Program-made: the position numbers and the translations under genes
Assembly (NCBI GenBank): GCA_027492735.1
Contig: JAPUEE010000004.1
Location: 62,001 to 126,000 of the forward strand
Source of the DNA: Candidatus Saccharimonadota bacterium
Lineage (GTDB): Bacteria; Patescibacteriota; Saccharimonadia; Saccharimonadales; Saccharimonadaceae
Reading direction: 5' to 3'
DNA: 64,000 nucleotides
Shown: in pieces, positions 48,499-57,276 of the stretch
How positions within the stretch are numbered: the stretch's first letter is position 1
Layout: each line of letters starts with the position of its first letter
Notes under the pieces: model-generated
Seen by the model: the letters and a program-made list of their open reading frames with translations, nothing else
What the model was told of the DNA's origin: nothing
Databases searched by the model: none

Positions 48499-49806
48499 AT
48501 GTTTAAAAAGTATGTCCAGAGAAAACTAGAAAAGTTAACGATCAAATATTTCAAAAAGCACCACCCAAAGTTGATCGTGGTAGTTGGTTCAGTTGGCAAG
48601 ACGACGACAAAGAATGCGATTGCCACAGTACTCCATCCCAAATTCCGTATTCAGGCTGAGCGTGGTAATTTGAATTCTGAATTGTCGGTACCGCTTGCAA
48701 TTCTTGGTATTGAATTCCCGCCAGAGGAACTGCTGCGATCAATTAGGGTTTGGCGTCGTATTTTCAAAGCTATGCGTAGGCGTATTCGCGATCAGCAAGG
48801 CGTTGATGTCATTATCCAGGAACTGGCAACCGATGCACCAGGCCAAATTCCACACTATGGTACGTATTTGCGCCCTGATATGGCTATTGTTACTGCTGTT
48901 GCGCCGGAACATATGGAGAACTTTCCTGGTGGTATAGAACAGGTTGCCAAGGAAGAGTTATCGGTCGCCAGCTACTCAGATTTAACGATTATCAATCGCG
49001 ACGATGTCGATGAGCGCTTTGCACCCTATGCCGAGACGACGAACATCACTAACTACGGTCTATTTGGTGGTGAATATCGATTCGACACGAGCGACGGTAC
49101 TCCGCTCGACGGCTACACGGGTAAATTTTTTGGACCAGAATTTGCCGAAGGCGTCGAGACCACAGTACATTTAGTTGGTGATCATAATCTAAAAGCCGCT
49201 GCTGTAGCGGGACTTGTTGGAGCTAAATTCGGCATGACAGCTGCAGAAATAGCCGAAGGGTTAGCAGAAATAGTACCAACACCTGGCCGAATGAATATTT
49301 TACGCGGCGTACGCGACTCGATCATTATTGACGACACGTATAACTCCAGTCCTGACGCTGCAGTTGAGGCACTTCGAACATTGTATTTAATAGATACTGA
49401 TCAACGTATTGCGATCCTGGGCTCGATGAATGAGCTGGGTAATTTTTCGGTCGACGCTCATCGTCAGGTTGGCGAGATGTGCGATCCAACCTACCTCGAC
49501 TGGGTCATCACTATTGGCGACGACGCAGCGCATTATTTAGCGCCAGCCGCCAAACGTAAAGGCAATAACGTACAATCATTCTCCGATCCGATTTCGGCTG
49601 GGGCTTTTGCAAACAAAGTTCTAAAATCTGGCGGTGTGATTCTCGCTAAGGGCTCCCAGAATGGTGTATATGCCGAAGAAGCGATCAAAATTCTGCTAGC
49701 TCATGTCGAGGATCAACAGCGTCTCGTTCGCCAAGATAGCGAATGGCTCGACAAAAAGAATGCTTGGCTCTCTAGCCTAGAAAACATTGGCCAAGACACG
49801 GATTAG
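48499..49806 (+). CDS. Mur ligase (MurF-like) lacking the N-terminal domain
   Basis: 435 residues. The ATP site VVGSVGKTTTKNAI is already at residue 28; MurF normally has about 90 residues of a UDP-MurNAc-binding domain before it. The central domain (GNLNSELSVPLAILG, DNAAPDH-like APEHMENFPGG, IIDDTYNSSPDA) and the C-terminal domain (LGSMNELG, LAKGSQNGVYAEE) match MurF, which adds D-Ala-D-Ala to the stem peptide. With ddl in the window, MurF function is the best guess, but missing domain 1 leaves other Mur-type ligations open. It is 2 nt behind the P-type ATPase. Confidence 0.8.
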   Translation: MFKKYVQRKLEKLTIKYFKKHHPKLIVVVGSVGKTTTKNAIATVLHPKFRIQAERGNLNSELSVPLAILGIEFPPEELLRSIRVWRRIFKAMRRRIRDQQGVDVIIQELATDAPGQIPHYGTYLRPDMAIVTAVAPEHMENFPGGIEQVAKEELSVASYSDLTIINRDDVDERFAPYAETTNITNYGLFGGEYRFDTSDGTPLDGYTGKFFGPEFAEGVETTVHLVGDHNLKAAAVAGLVGAKFGMTAAEIAEGLAEIVPTPGRMNILRGVRDSIIIDDTYNSSPDAAVEALRTLYLIDTDQRIAILGSMNELGNFSVDAHRQVGEMCDPTYLDWVITIGDDAAHYLAPAAKRKGNNVQSFSDPISAGAFANKVLKSGGVILAKGSQNGVYAEEAIKILLAHVEDQQRLVRQDSEWLDKKNAWLSSLENIGQDTD

Positions 49807-49808
49807 AT

Positions 49809-49840
49809 GTTATACCGACACTGACGTGCCGATATAACAC
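49809..49840 (+). other. Hairpin after the Mur ligase gene
   Basis: GTTATA and TATAAC flank a CCGACACTGACGTGCCGA core that also self-pairs. No U-tract follows, so it may be an mRNA-end structure and not an intrinsic terminator. Confidence 0.45.
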
Positions 49841-49894
49841 TGCGTCGTCTCGGAAAAGCCTGTGAACAGCCCCTTTTCGCTCCTCTCCTTGTGT

Positions 49895-49900
49895 TATAAT
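49895..49900 (+). promoter_or_regulatory. -10 hexamer of leuS, leaderless arrangement
   Basis: TATAAT ends 8 nt before ATG 49909; the TTG at 49900 shares its last base and is not a plausible start. Confidence 0.75.
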
Positions 49901-49908
49901 TGACAGAT

Positions 49909-52806
49909 ATGAAACGCTATAATCCTGTTGATATTGAGAAAAAGTGGCAGACGACTTGGTCGAATGATCAAATTTATGCCGCTCGTGATTTTGATGACAA
50001 GCCAAAATTTGTCATGCTGACCGAGTTTCCGTATCCTTCGGGAGCCGGACTCCATATGGGGCATATGCGTGAATATACTTTGGGTGATATCATCGCTAGG
50101 CACAAACGGATGACTGGGCATAACGTACTCTTTCCGATGGGATTTGACGCTTTTGGCCTACCGACTGAGAACTTTGCGATTAAAAACAAGATTGCTCCAC
50201 AAGTTGCGACCGCGAACAATGTTGCCGGATTCCGCGATCAGCTGGGCGCTATGGGATTTAGCCTCGATTGGAATCGCAGTTTTTCGACAACTAATCCCGA
50301 TTATTACCGATGGACGCAGTGGTTCTTCCTACAGTTTTTCAAAACCGGCCTGGCTTATCAGGACGAAATTGCTATCAATTGGTGTCCGTTTTGTAAAACT
50401 GGTCTCGCGAACGAAGAGGTCGTCAACGGTCGTCATGAGCGCTGCGATAATCTCGTCGAGAAAAAGCAGCTCAAACAATGGGTACTCAGGATTACTGATT
50501 ACGCCGATCGTTTAATCGAGGGATTAGAGACGGTCGATTATCCATCGCGAATTGCCGACCAACAGATTAACTGGATTGGCCGTTCAGTGGGCGCCGAAAT
50601 TGATTTTGCGATTGATAGTTACGACGAAAAAATCACCGTATTTACGACTCGACCAGATACGATTTTTGGAGCGACATTTATGGTGCTGGCGCCTGAGCAC
50701 CCACTGGTTCAAACTATCGTCACCCCAGAGCAAAAAGGCGCTGTCGAGACCTATATCCGGGCAACCCAAGGCAAATCTGATATCGAACGACAGGAAACCA
50801 GTCGTGAGAAAACCGGGGTATGGACGGGCGCCTACGCTGTCAACCCAGCTAATGGCGAGAACATTCCGATTTGGATCGCTGATTATGTGTTAATGGGGTA
50901 CGGCACCGGAGCAATTATGGCGGTACCAGCGCACGATGAGCGCGATAACGAATTTGCCAGGAAATTTAACATTCCTATCATAGAGGTTATCGCTCCTGAA
51001 TTCGGAGAGGTTCGTGATAGCGAGCAAGAGGTTGATGGTATTACGGCAATAATTTATGACGAGAACGATAACGAATTCGCCGTACTCGACTGGGATGGAG
51101 ATAAAGACTACATAACGTTGGTTGCTGGTGGACGCGAAGCGGACGAATCTTATGAGCAGACATTAACTCGAGAATTAGCCGAAGAAGCCGGTATCAACGG
51201 TGGTTTCAAAGCCGTTCAACTCGGTTTACCTGTCTATGCCCACTATCATCATGATATAAAAAACATAAACCGCAAGGCTAAAACCCAAGGCTTCTTGGTG
51301 TACGCAGCCAAGGATACCATAGTAGATTCTCATCGTGAGGAGCACGAAAAGTTTCAGCTCAAGTGGCTCAGTGCTGCGGAGTTTGAGAAACTAAATTTTG
51401 CTGGTGAAAATAAAGCAACTGAACATTGGGATATGCTTCGCAGTCGAGCTATAGCGTATATATCGAAAGCTGAATCACCTATTTATTCAAGTAACGGTAT
51501 TCTAACTAATTCAGGGCAATTTGATGGAGTTGCATCTAATACTGCCCGCAAAGAAATTGTCCAGTGGCTGTCGGACAGGGGAATGGCGCAGGAAAAAGTT
51601 AACTACAAACTGCGTGACTGGATCTTCTCGCGCCAGCACTATTGGGGTGAGCCGATTCCAATTATTCATTGCCCAGAGCACGGCGCAGTAGCAGTTCCCG
51701 AGGATCAGCTACCAGTTGAACTCCCGCCAGTTGATCATTATGAGCCAACTGATACTGGTGAATCACCACTAGCCGCCATCGATTCTTGGGTGAACACAAC
51801 CTGTCCAACCTGCGGTGGCCCAGCCAAACGCGAGACTGACACGATGCCGAACTGGGCTGGTAGTAACTGGTATTACCTACGTTATTTTGACGCTCATAAT
51901 GACAAAGCCTTTGCCGATCGGGACAAATTAGATTATTGGGGTGACGTTGATTTGTATTTGGGTGGCATGGAACATACAACGCTCCATCTCCTGTACTCGC
52001 GTTTCCATCATCAATTTCTCTATGATCAAGGCCTCGTACCGACGCCAGAACCGTACGCCTCACGTCGTGGACAGGGAATTGTGCTCGCAGCCGATGGCCG
52101 CAAAATGAGTAAAAGTCTCGGTAACGTCGTCGATCCCACGCAGATTATCGATAGCGGCTACGGTGCCGATGCCTTGCGCCTGATGATTGCTTTCATCGCG
52201 CCGTATGACCAGACAACACCGTGGAATCCGGAAGGCGTAGCGGGTACCTATCGTTTCCTCGTACGGTACTGGAATCTAGTGCACGATGTGTTGGGGGAAG
52301 AAACTGCAGTTTCAGCTGATGATGAAAAGGCTATCAAGAAAATCATTAACCAAGCCACGAAAAAAGTCAGCACTGATATAGCAGCAATGAGCTTTAATAC
52401 AGCGGTAGCGGCACTAATGGAAGCGCTCAATAGTCTCATCAAAGTCGAGGCTAAAGGTGGTAAAGTCTGGCGTGACGCGATTAAAGACTTTACGAAACTG
52501 CTAGCGCCATTTGCACCACATATTGCCGAAGAAGTCTGGAGCGAAATGCTCGGTGAGTCTGGCTCTGTCCACGTGAGCGATTGGCCTACCTGGGACGAGG
52601 CGTTACTCATATCTGACACGATGACGATCGCGGTGCAGGTAAATGGCAAATTACGTGGCGAAATAGCTGTCGCCTCGGATACTACTCGGGAAGACATTGA
52701 AAAGCTCGCCCTAGAGCTCGAAAATGTTGATAAATTTATTGGTGACAAAAAACCGGCACGTATTATCTACGTACCGGGGAAGATCGTCAATATCGTCGTA
52801 AAATAA
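49909..52806 (+). CDS. leuS: Leucyl-tRNA synthetase with a Nudix domain inserted in the editing domain
   Basis: LeuRS charges tRNA-Leu. The class I signatures are HMGH (LHMGHMREYTLGD) and KMSKS (GRKMSKSLGN). The CP1 editing domain shows TTRPDT and GYGTGAIMAVPAHDERD, so proofreading residues remain. Directly after that site, about residues 365-525 are an insertion not found in ordinary LeuRS, containing a complete Nudix box at residues 407-429: G407, E413, R421-E422, E425-E426, G428. The CP1 domain resumes with NGILTNSGQFDGV. Anticodon-binding and C-terminal domains follow normally. 965 residues. The insertion is in frame with no flanking repeats. Confidence 0.95.
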   Translation: MKRYNPVDIEKKWQTTWSNDQIYAARDFDDKPKFVMLTEFPYPSGAGLHMGHMREYTLGDIIARHKRMTGHNVLFPMGFDAFGLPTENFAIKNKIAPQVATANNVAGFRDQLGAMGFSLDWNRSFSTTNPDYYRWTQWFFLQFFKTGLAYQDEIAINWCPFCKTGLANEEVVNGRHERCDNLVEKKQLKQWVLRITDYADRLIEGLETVDYPSRIADQQINWIGRSVGAEIDFAIDSYDEKITVFTTRPDTIFGATFMVLAPEHPLVQTIVTPEQKGAVETYIRATQGKSDIERQETSREKTGVWTGAYAVNPANGENIPIWIADYVLMGYGTGAIMAVPAHDERDNEFARKFNIPIIEVIAPEFGEVRDSEQEVDGITAIIYDENDNEFAVLDWDGDKDYITLVAGGREADESYEQTLTRELAEEAGINGGFKAVQLGLPVYAHYHHDIKNINRKAKTQGFLVYAAKDTIVDSHREEHEKFQLKWLSAAEFEKLNFAGENKATEHWDMLRSRAIAYISKAESPIYSSNGILTNSGQFDGVASNTARKEIVQWLSDRGMAQEKVNYKLRDWIFSRQHYWGEPIPIIHCPEHGAVAVPEDQLPVELPPVDHYEPTDTGESPLAAIDSWVNTTCPTCGGPAKRETDTMPNWAGSNWYYLRYFDAHNDKAFADRDKLDYWGDVDLYLGGMEHTTLHLLYSRFHHQFLYDQGLVPTPEPYASRRGQGIVLAADGRKMSKSLGNVVDPTQIIDSGYGADALRLMIAFIAPYDQTTPWNPEGVAGTYRFLVRYWNLVHDVLGEETAVSADDEKAIKKIINQATKKVSTDIAAMSFNTAVAALMEALNSLIKVEAKGGKVWRDAIKDFTKLLAPFAPHIAEEVWSEMLGESGSVHVSDWPTWDEALLISDTMTIAVQVNGKLRGEIAVASDTTREDIEKLALELENVDKFIGDKKPARIIYVPGKIVNIVVK

Positions 52807-53331
52807 CTATTTAGGAGGGTCGATAGCGCCACCAGCGACTGACACCCAACCTTTGCCGTCTTGGTCCAGCTCAATGCCGTCATGACAGGCGGCTTGCGTT
52901 TCAACAGGCAACCCGTTTAAGTCAATCATAACCCATGGTCCATTTGGATCATTTGGGTTGGTCTTGACGCCGTCGGCGATAGTAACGGTTTCTGCGGCTA
53001 TGGATACAGGCTCTTCGCCGATGAGGCAGACGCCGTTAAATTCGCCGCCATTAGCGACCACTGGGTTGGCACGTATAATAGCGCCAGGTTTCAGCGTGAA
53101 TGTGCCGCTGTCAATATCTTTAACACGTTCGCCGGCGATTTCTCGAGGACCGTAGGCGACATCCTGAGTATTCTGATTTATGGCGTTTACAATCGGACTC
53201 AGTACTAGCCCAGCGGCAGCTGCGCCAGCTAGAGTCTTGAATCCGATACCAATATTGTGAAATCCCGAGCTCGTATTATTAGAGTTCGCAGTTCCGCGAT
53301 CTGGTGTAGGTGATGATGAATTTGCTGACAT
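52807..53331 (-). CDS. Small membrane-anchored exported protein, unknown
   Basis: 174 residues. A Ser/Asn-rich N-terminus precedes a hydrophobic segment (TLAGAAAAGLVLSPIVNAI, about 34-52), a likely anchor or signal; a soluble domain of about 120 residues with two cysteines follows. No family recognised. The start ATG 53331 is fixed by an excellent promoter on the minus strand: TTGACT, 17 nt, TATAAT (53341-53346), ending 9 nt before the ATG. Its stop abuts the leuS stop. Confidence 0.7.
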   Translation of the reverse strand: MSANSSSPTPDRGTANSNNTSSGFHNIGIGFKTLAGAAAAGLVLSPIVNAINQNTQDVAYGPREIAGERVKDIDSGTFTLKPGAIIRANPVVANGGEFNGVCLIGEEPVSIAAETVTIADGVKTNPNDPNGPWVMIDLNGLPVETQAACHDGIELDQDGKGWVSVAGGAIDPPK

Positions 53332-53340
53332 AACATCATC

Positions 53341-53369
53341 ATTATAGCACAAACATAATAAAAAGTCAA
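53341..53369 (-). promoter_or_regulatory. Near-consensus promoter of the 174-residue exported protein
   Basis: Read on the minus strand: TTGACT, 17 nt, TATAAT with a TGC just before it (extended -10). The ATG comes 9 nt later, so the mRNA has almost no leader. Confidence 0.8.
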
Positions 53370-53452
53370 TGATTTGGTAAAACCACCGAACAACCATTGC
53401 CAAAAAGCTCGAAATCCGTTAGAATAGAACAAGTTTAAATAAAGGAGAAAGA

Positions 53453-53602
53453 ATGAGTAGTGAGCCTAAAAAGCATTCTAGCCCACGTAAAACTGGTCTG
53501 CGTCGCAGTCATCTGCGTTTGAAACTGGCCCGACAGGTCAATGCTAAATCACCGGTCAAAGTCGCCACCACTAAACGCGAAACCGGCAAATCAGTCAAAT
53601 AA
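53453..53602 (+). CDS. rpmF: 50S ribosomal protein L32, zinc-free form
   Basis: 49 residues: a basic N-terminus PKKHSSPRKTGLRRSHLRLK matches the L32 start (PKRKTSxSRR and RRSH blocks), followed by a short basic tail. The C-terminal CxxC...C zinc site of many L32 proteins is absent. ATG 53453 has AAAGGAG 5 nt upstream and TAGAAT (53420-53425). It is just before nusB, in a cluster of ribosome and RNA genes, which supports the call. Confidence 0.75.
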   Translation: MSSEPKKHSSPRKTGLRRSHLRLKLARQVNAKSPVKVATTKRETGKSVK

Positions 53603-53686
53603 AGATCGGCTGAGAATTGCCCATATATACGGGCAATATCGCTAGAACTTTACAATTAATTAAAAAGGATAGAGGAGTTTTCCGAA

Positions 53687-54127
53687 ATGGCAAGCAATCG
53701 GCACCTGGGTAGGATCATCGCGCTGCAAGCTTTGTACGAATATGATTTTCGTGCGGGCCTGGGCGATGACAGCGCTGATATTGATGACATTCTGGGTCGT
53801 AGTTTGAGCCATTATGGCAAAAAAATTGGCGATCGTGAGTTTGTAGAGAATTTAACTCGTGGTGTCGTCAAAGAAGCCAAACAGCTCGATGCAGCAATAG
53901 CACCGGTAGCACCGGAGTGGCCACTCAATCAGCTACCGTTATCTGATCACGAAATTTTACGTATGGCTCTCTATGAGCTGAAATACTTTGGTGAACAGAT
54001 TCCGCCCAAAGTTGCTATTAACGAAGCAGTAGAGCTGGGTAAATTGTTTGGTTCGGAAAATTCCTCCAAATTCATCAATGGTGTCCTAGGAACAATTTGG
54101 CGCCAGATGAACGCAAGAGGAGAATAG
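53687..54127 (+). CDS. nusB: Transcription antitermination protein NusB
   Basis: NusB with NusE binds boxA in rRNA leaders. The protein is 146 residues, all-helical, starting [19 protein letters not shown] and ending [14 protein letters not shown], both typical. It precedes the Nudix gene by zero bases (stop 54127, ATG 54128) and heads a nusB-nudix-rnc operon. Confidence 0.93.
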   Translation: MASNRHLGRIIALQALYEYDFRAGLGDDSADIDDILGRSLSHYGKKIGDREFVENLTRGVVKEAKQLDAAIAPVAPEWPLNQLPLSDHEILRMALYELKYFGEQIPPKVAINEAVELGKLFGSENSSKFINGVLGTIWRQMNARGE

Positions 54128-54697
54128 ATGACAGACGAAAAGAACAAATTCGATGAGGATGCGGCGCCTGATCTAGTGACGATAAAGGACGAAAATGATA
54201 TTGGCGAACGTGGTCTTTCGCGACTCGCGAAGCCGTTTAGACGCGACAAGCCAGCTATTAACGAAATTATTCGCGAAGCCGAGGCGGGTGGCGTCGTGTA
54301 TCGTCTCACCAAAGCCGGGAAACTGCAGATTGTTCTATTCCAGGATGTCCGCGATCGTTGGACGATTCCAAAAGGCCATATCGAAGAGGGCGAAACAGCC
54401 CAAGAATCAGCGATCCGAGAGATCGGCGAGGAAGTTGGTTTATTTGGTATCGAGCCGATTTGCTGGCTCGGCAAAGTGAATTTTCGCTATCGCCGTGGTA
54501 ATAGCCTGGTTATTATCAATATGCAGACCTATTTGTTCAAGGCTGGCAAAGACGAGAGTCTGAAAAAAGAAGAGTGGATGCATGATGTCAGATGGTTCGA
54601 TTTCGATGAAGCGATCGATAATATTGCCTATGAAGACGTTATGAAACTCGTATTATTAGCTCGCAAACGCCTCCGTCAAAAAGGAGAAATCGAATAA
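54128..54697 (+). CDS. Nudix hydrolase
   Basis: 189 residues. A complete Nudix box starts GHIEEGETAQESAIREIGEE (about residues 80-102), with IPKGHIEEGE and a C-terminal W-x-DVRWFDFDEA. The N-terminal 45 residues are charged and probably disordered. Substrates of such proteins range from dinucleoside polyphosphates to mRNA caps; none can be assigned. The stop overlaps the rnc ATG (TAATG), so translation is coupled. Confidence 0.88.
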   Translation: MTDEKNKFDEDAAPDLVTIKDENDIGERGLSRLAKPFRRDKPAINEIIREAEAGGVVYRLTKAGKLQIVLFQDVRDRWTIPKGHIEEGETAQESAIREIGEEVGLFGIEPICWLGKVNFRYRRGNSLVIINMQTYLFKAGKDESLKKEEWMHDVRWFDFDEAIDNIAYEDVMKLVLLARKRLRQKGEIE

Positions 54698-55503
54698 TGG
54701 TCAAGAGCTCTTTGCAGAAAAAGACCACATGGCAATCATTTGAGCGTCGTGCTCATGATGAGCCATCAGTTCCCCCTGTAGCAGGAGTAAATTTTGAATT
54801 GTATCAGACTTTTGCACGAGACCACCTAGGGTTCGAGTTTAACAGTCCTGACCTACTAGTGACAGCTCTCACGCATCGCAGCTACGTGAATGAACACCGT
54901 AAATCAGCTCGTGCCCATAACGAGCGATTAGAGTTTTTGGGTGATGCGGTACTAGAGCTGGCTACGACTGAATTCCTGTTCAAAAACTATGATCAGCCAG
55001 AGGGAATTTTGACCTCTTGGCGTTCAGCGCTAGTACGAACTGAGTCGATTGCCGCTGCTGGTCAAAAACTAGATTATGAACATTTGATCCGCATGAGCCG
55101 TGGTGAAAAGCAGGGATCAGAGGCTGCCCGACTCCATATCGTCGCGAATGCGTTTGAGGCACTGATTGGTGCTATTTATCTGGATCAAGGCTTCGAGACA
55201 GCCAGACAATTTGTCGATAAGCATATCTTGTATCGAATCGACGATATTTTAGATGATGGCAGCTGGCGCGATCCGAAATCGCACCTCCAGGAAGTCAGTC
55301 AGCGAATCGATAATGAAACTCCGGATTACCGGGTGGTTGAGGAATCGGGACCTGACCACGACAAGACATTTACGGTCGGAGCCTTTGTGGCTGGACGTGA
55401 GATGGGACGAGGCGTTGGATCCAGCAAACAATCGGCACAGCAAGAGGCCGCTCGCGAAGCTCTGGCTGCCTACCGCCGCAAGGCTGATGAGTCAAAGAGT
55501 TGA
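54697..55503 (+). CDS. rnc: Ribonuclease III
   Basis: It cleaves double-stranded RNA in rRNA and mRNA processing. The catalytic signature NERLEFLGDAVLEL is near residue 70, the second acidic cluster VANAFEALIGAIYLD near 148, and a C-terminal dsRBD (about 190-262) is present. An N-terminal extension of about 30 residues is longer than usual. 268 residues. Coupled to the Nudix gene. Confidence 0.95.
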   Translation: MVKSSLQKKTTWQSFERRAHDEPSVPPVAGVNFELYQTFARDHLGFEFNSPDLLVTALTHRSYVNEHRKSARAHNERLEFLGDAVLELATTEFLFKNYDQPEGILTSWRSALVRTESIAAAGQKLDYEHLIRMSRGEKQGSEAARLHIVANAFEALIGAIYLDQGFETARQFVDKHILYRIDDILDDGSWRDPKSHLQEVSQRIDNETPDYRVVEESGPDHDKTFTVGAFVAGREMGRGVGSSKQSAQQEAAREALAAYRRKADESKS

Positions 55504-55569
55504 CTTTTAACAGTCTAATCTGTATAATCTAGTTAAACCGTCATACAATTTAACTAATAAAGGAGAATA

Positions 55570-55965
55570 ATGCTCGCAATTCGTTTGAAACGAACCGGCC
55601 GCAAGGCTTATGCTGTTTATAGGGTCGCAGTCCAAGAGGCTCAGCGCCACCCATCGTCAGGTAAAGTAGTAGCCTATGTCGGAACCTACAATCCTCACAC
55701 CAAAGAAGCTACGTTTGACAAAGAGTTGGTAGAAAAATATCTGAGTAATGGTGCCCAGCCAACCCCACGTATCGTGAAATTGTTGAAAGACGCCAAAGTC
55801 AAATTGCCATCTTGGGTCAAAGAGCCAAATCTATCGAAGACTCGAGCTACTCGTAATCCAGAGAAATTGCGTAAAAACGCACCAAAAGAAGAAGCTGCCC
55901 CTGCGGATGAAGCTCCAGCCGAAGAAGCTGCTGCTGAGACTACCGAAGCTACATCGGCTGAATAA
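55570..55965 (+). CDS. rpsP: 30S ribosomal protein S16 with Ala/Glu tail
   Basis: The S16 core (residues 1-80, MLAIRLKRTGRKAYAVYRV, VVAYVGTYNPHTKE) is followed by about 50 extra residues, at first basic and then Ala/Glu/Pro-rich. Start ATG with AAAGGAG. It opens the usual rpsP-khpA-trmD neighbourhood. Confidence 0.95.
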   Translation: MLAIRLKRTGRKAYAVYRVAVQEAQRHPSSGKVVAYVGTYNPHTKEATFDKELVEKYLSNGAQPTPRIVKLLKDAKVKLPSWVKEPNLSKTRATRNPEKLRKNAPKEEAAPADEAPAEEAAAETTEATSAE

Positions 55966-55982
55966 TCTTGCTTTTAAATACT

Positions 55983-56021
55983 ATCCGCCTCATCAGGTCT
56001 TGCGCCAGGGGGCGGATTTTT
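55983..56021 (+). terminator. Rho-independent terminator after rpsP
   Basis: ATCCGCC (55983-55989) pairs with GGCGGAT (56011-56017), followed by a T-run; TAAAAT for khpA overlaps its end. Confidence 0.8.
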
Positions 56022-56058
56022 GTTAAAATGGTTACGATAACTAACGAGGGAGGCCGAA

Positions 56059-56466
56059 ATGATCGAACAACAATTTATTGAATATGTTGTCAAACAGTTG
56101 GTTGATGAGCCAGATGCTGTGCAGGTAGAACGTATTGTTGATGACAAAGGTATATTGCTAAAATTAACCGTCGCACCGAGTGATTTGGGCCGTGTTATCG
56201 GTAAACATGGAGCTACGGCGCAGTCGCTCCGTAACCTGCTCCGAGCACTGGGTACTAAAAACGACGATCATTACAACTTGAAAATTATAGACGTTGACCG
56301 CGAAGGTACAGCCGAAAACCAGCCTGTTACCACCGATACCACACCAGAAAAAGTCGAAACAGTCGATACTGTGGAAAAAACTGACGCTGAAACTGTGGAA
56401 AACGAAAGCGATTTGGCAAAAAAGACCCGCCAAGAGCTTGCAGAACTAGATGATCTTGATATATAA
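56059..56466 (+). CDS. khpA: KhpA-like KH-domain RNA-binding protein with acidic tail
   Basis: The first 78 residues are a single KH domain with the GxxG loop in RVIGKHGATAQSLRNLLRA, as in KhpA, the partner of KhpB/Jag in RNA binding and cell-wall growth control. About 55 further residues are Thr/Glu/Val-rich and probably disordered; ordinary KhpA has about 76 residues. Good GAGGGAGG before ATG 56059. Confidence 0.88.
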   Translation: MIEQQFIEYVVKQLVDEPDAVQVERIVDDKGILLKLTVAPSDLGRVIGKHGATAQSLRNLLRALGTKNDDHYNLKIIDVDREGTAENQPVTTDTTPEKVETVDTVEKTDAETVENESDLAKKTRQELAELDDLDI

Positions 56467-56525
56467 TATTCTCAGTTCAATTGCGAGAACTAAAACACAC
56501 GATAAATGCGAGACTTATGCGTGTC

Positions 56526-56555
56526 AAAAACCGCCGCCCATCACCGGCGGTTTTT
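56526..56555. terminator. Terminator after khpA
   Basis: AAAAACCGCCG pairs with CGGCGGTTTTT around CCCATCAC; symmetrical A and T runs. Confidence 0.9.
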
Positions 56556-56583
56556 GGTTTCCATCTGTGCTATACTGTAACAG

Positions 56584-57234
56584 ATGAAAAAGTTTCAAGT
56601 CATAACCCTATTTCCTGAATTTGTAGAGTCATTTTTTACCACCTCGATGATGTGGAAAGCTCGCAAAGAGGGATTGGTTGAATTCTCGACGATCAACCTG
56701 CGTGACTTTGGCCTAGGTCTGCGTAAGACGGTTGACGATACACCATATGGTGGTGGTGATGGTATGCTACTGATGATTGAGCCGCTCGTTGCAGCACTAG
56801 AATTTGCGAAGGGACAAGATCCGACCGCCAAGGTTCTACTGATGACACCGACTGACAATTTCTGGGATCAGCAACACGCCGGTAGTTACGCGGCGTCGGA
56901 CGATAGCTACATTATCATCTGCGGTCGTTACGAGGGCTTTGACGCTCGGATCGATCATTTCATTGATGAGAAAATTTCGGTTGGTCGCTATGTGCTGACT
57001 GGTGGTGAAATTCCGGCGATGATCGTAATTGATTCGGTGGTACGGTTGATGCCGGGGGTGCTCGGCGGTGAGACTTCGGCAGAAATCGAGAGCTATAGCG
57101 AGCAAACAGAACTGGAATTTCCGCAATATACGCGCCCTGAAGCGTTTCGAGATATGAAAGTCCCCGATGTCTTGCTATCTGGTAATCATGCGGCTATCCA
57201 AAAATGGCGCGACGACAATTCGGTAAAATCATAG
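56584..57234 (+). CDS. trmD: tRNA (guanine37-N1)-methyltransferase TrmD
   Basis: A SPOUT enzyme that methylates G37 next to the anticodon. The start MKKFQVITLFPEFVESFF, the knot regions YIIICGRYEGFDARI and SVGRYVLTGGEIPAMIVID, and PQYTRPEAFRDMKVPDVL are all characteristic. 216 residues. TATACT (56571-56576) is 7 nt before the ATG. rimM, which usually lies between khpA and trmD, is missing here. Confidence 0.96.
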   Translation: MKKFQVITLFPEFVESFFTTSMMWKARKEGLVEFSTINLRDFGLGLRKTVDDTPYGGGDGMLLMIEPLVAALEFAKGQDPTAKVLLMTPTDNFWDQQHAGSYAASDDSYIIICGRYEGFDARIDHFIDEKISVGRYVLTGGEIPAMIVIDSVVRLMPGVLGGETSAEIESYSEQTELEFPQYTRPEAFRDMKVPDVLLSGNHAAIQKWRDDNSVKS

Positions 57235-57250
57235 CTCCTAGTGAGATACC

Positions 57251-57276
57251 AAAAAACCCCAGGGAGAGCCCTGAGG
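57251..57276 (-). terminator. Minus-strand rho-independent terminator
   Basis: The stem CCTCAGGG/CCCTGGGG is followed by TTTTTT only when read on the minus strand; on the plus strand TTAAAG follows, so it does not serve trmD well. Confidence 0.75.
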
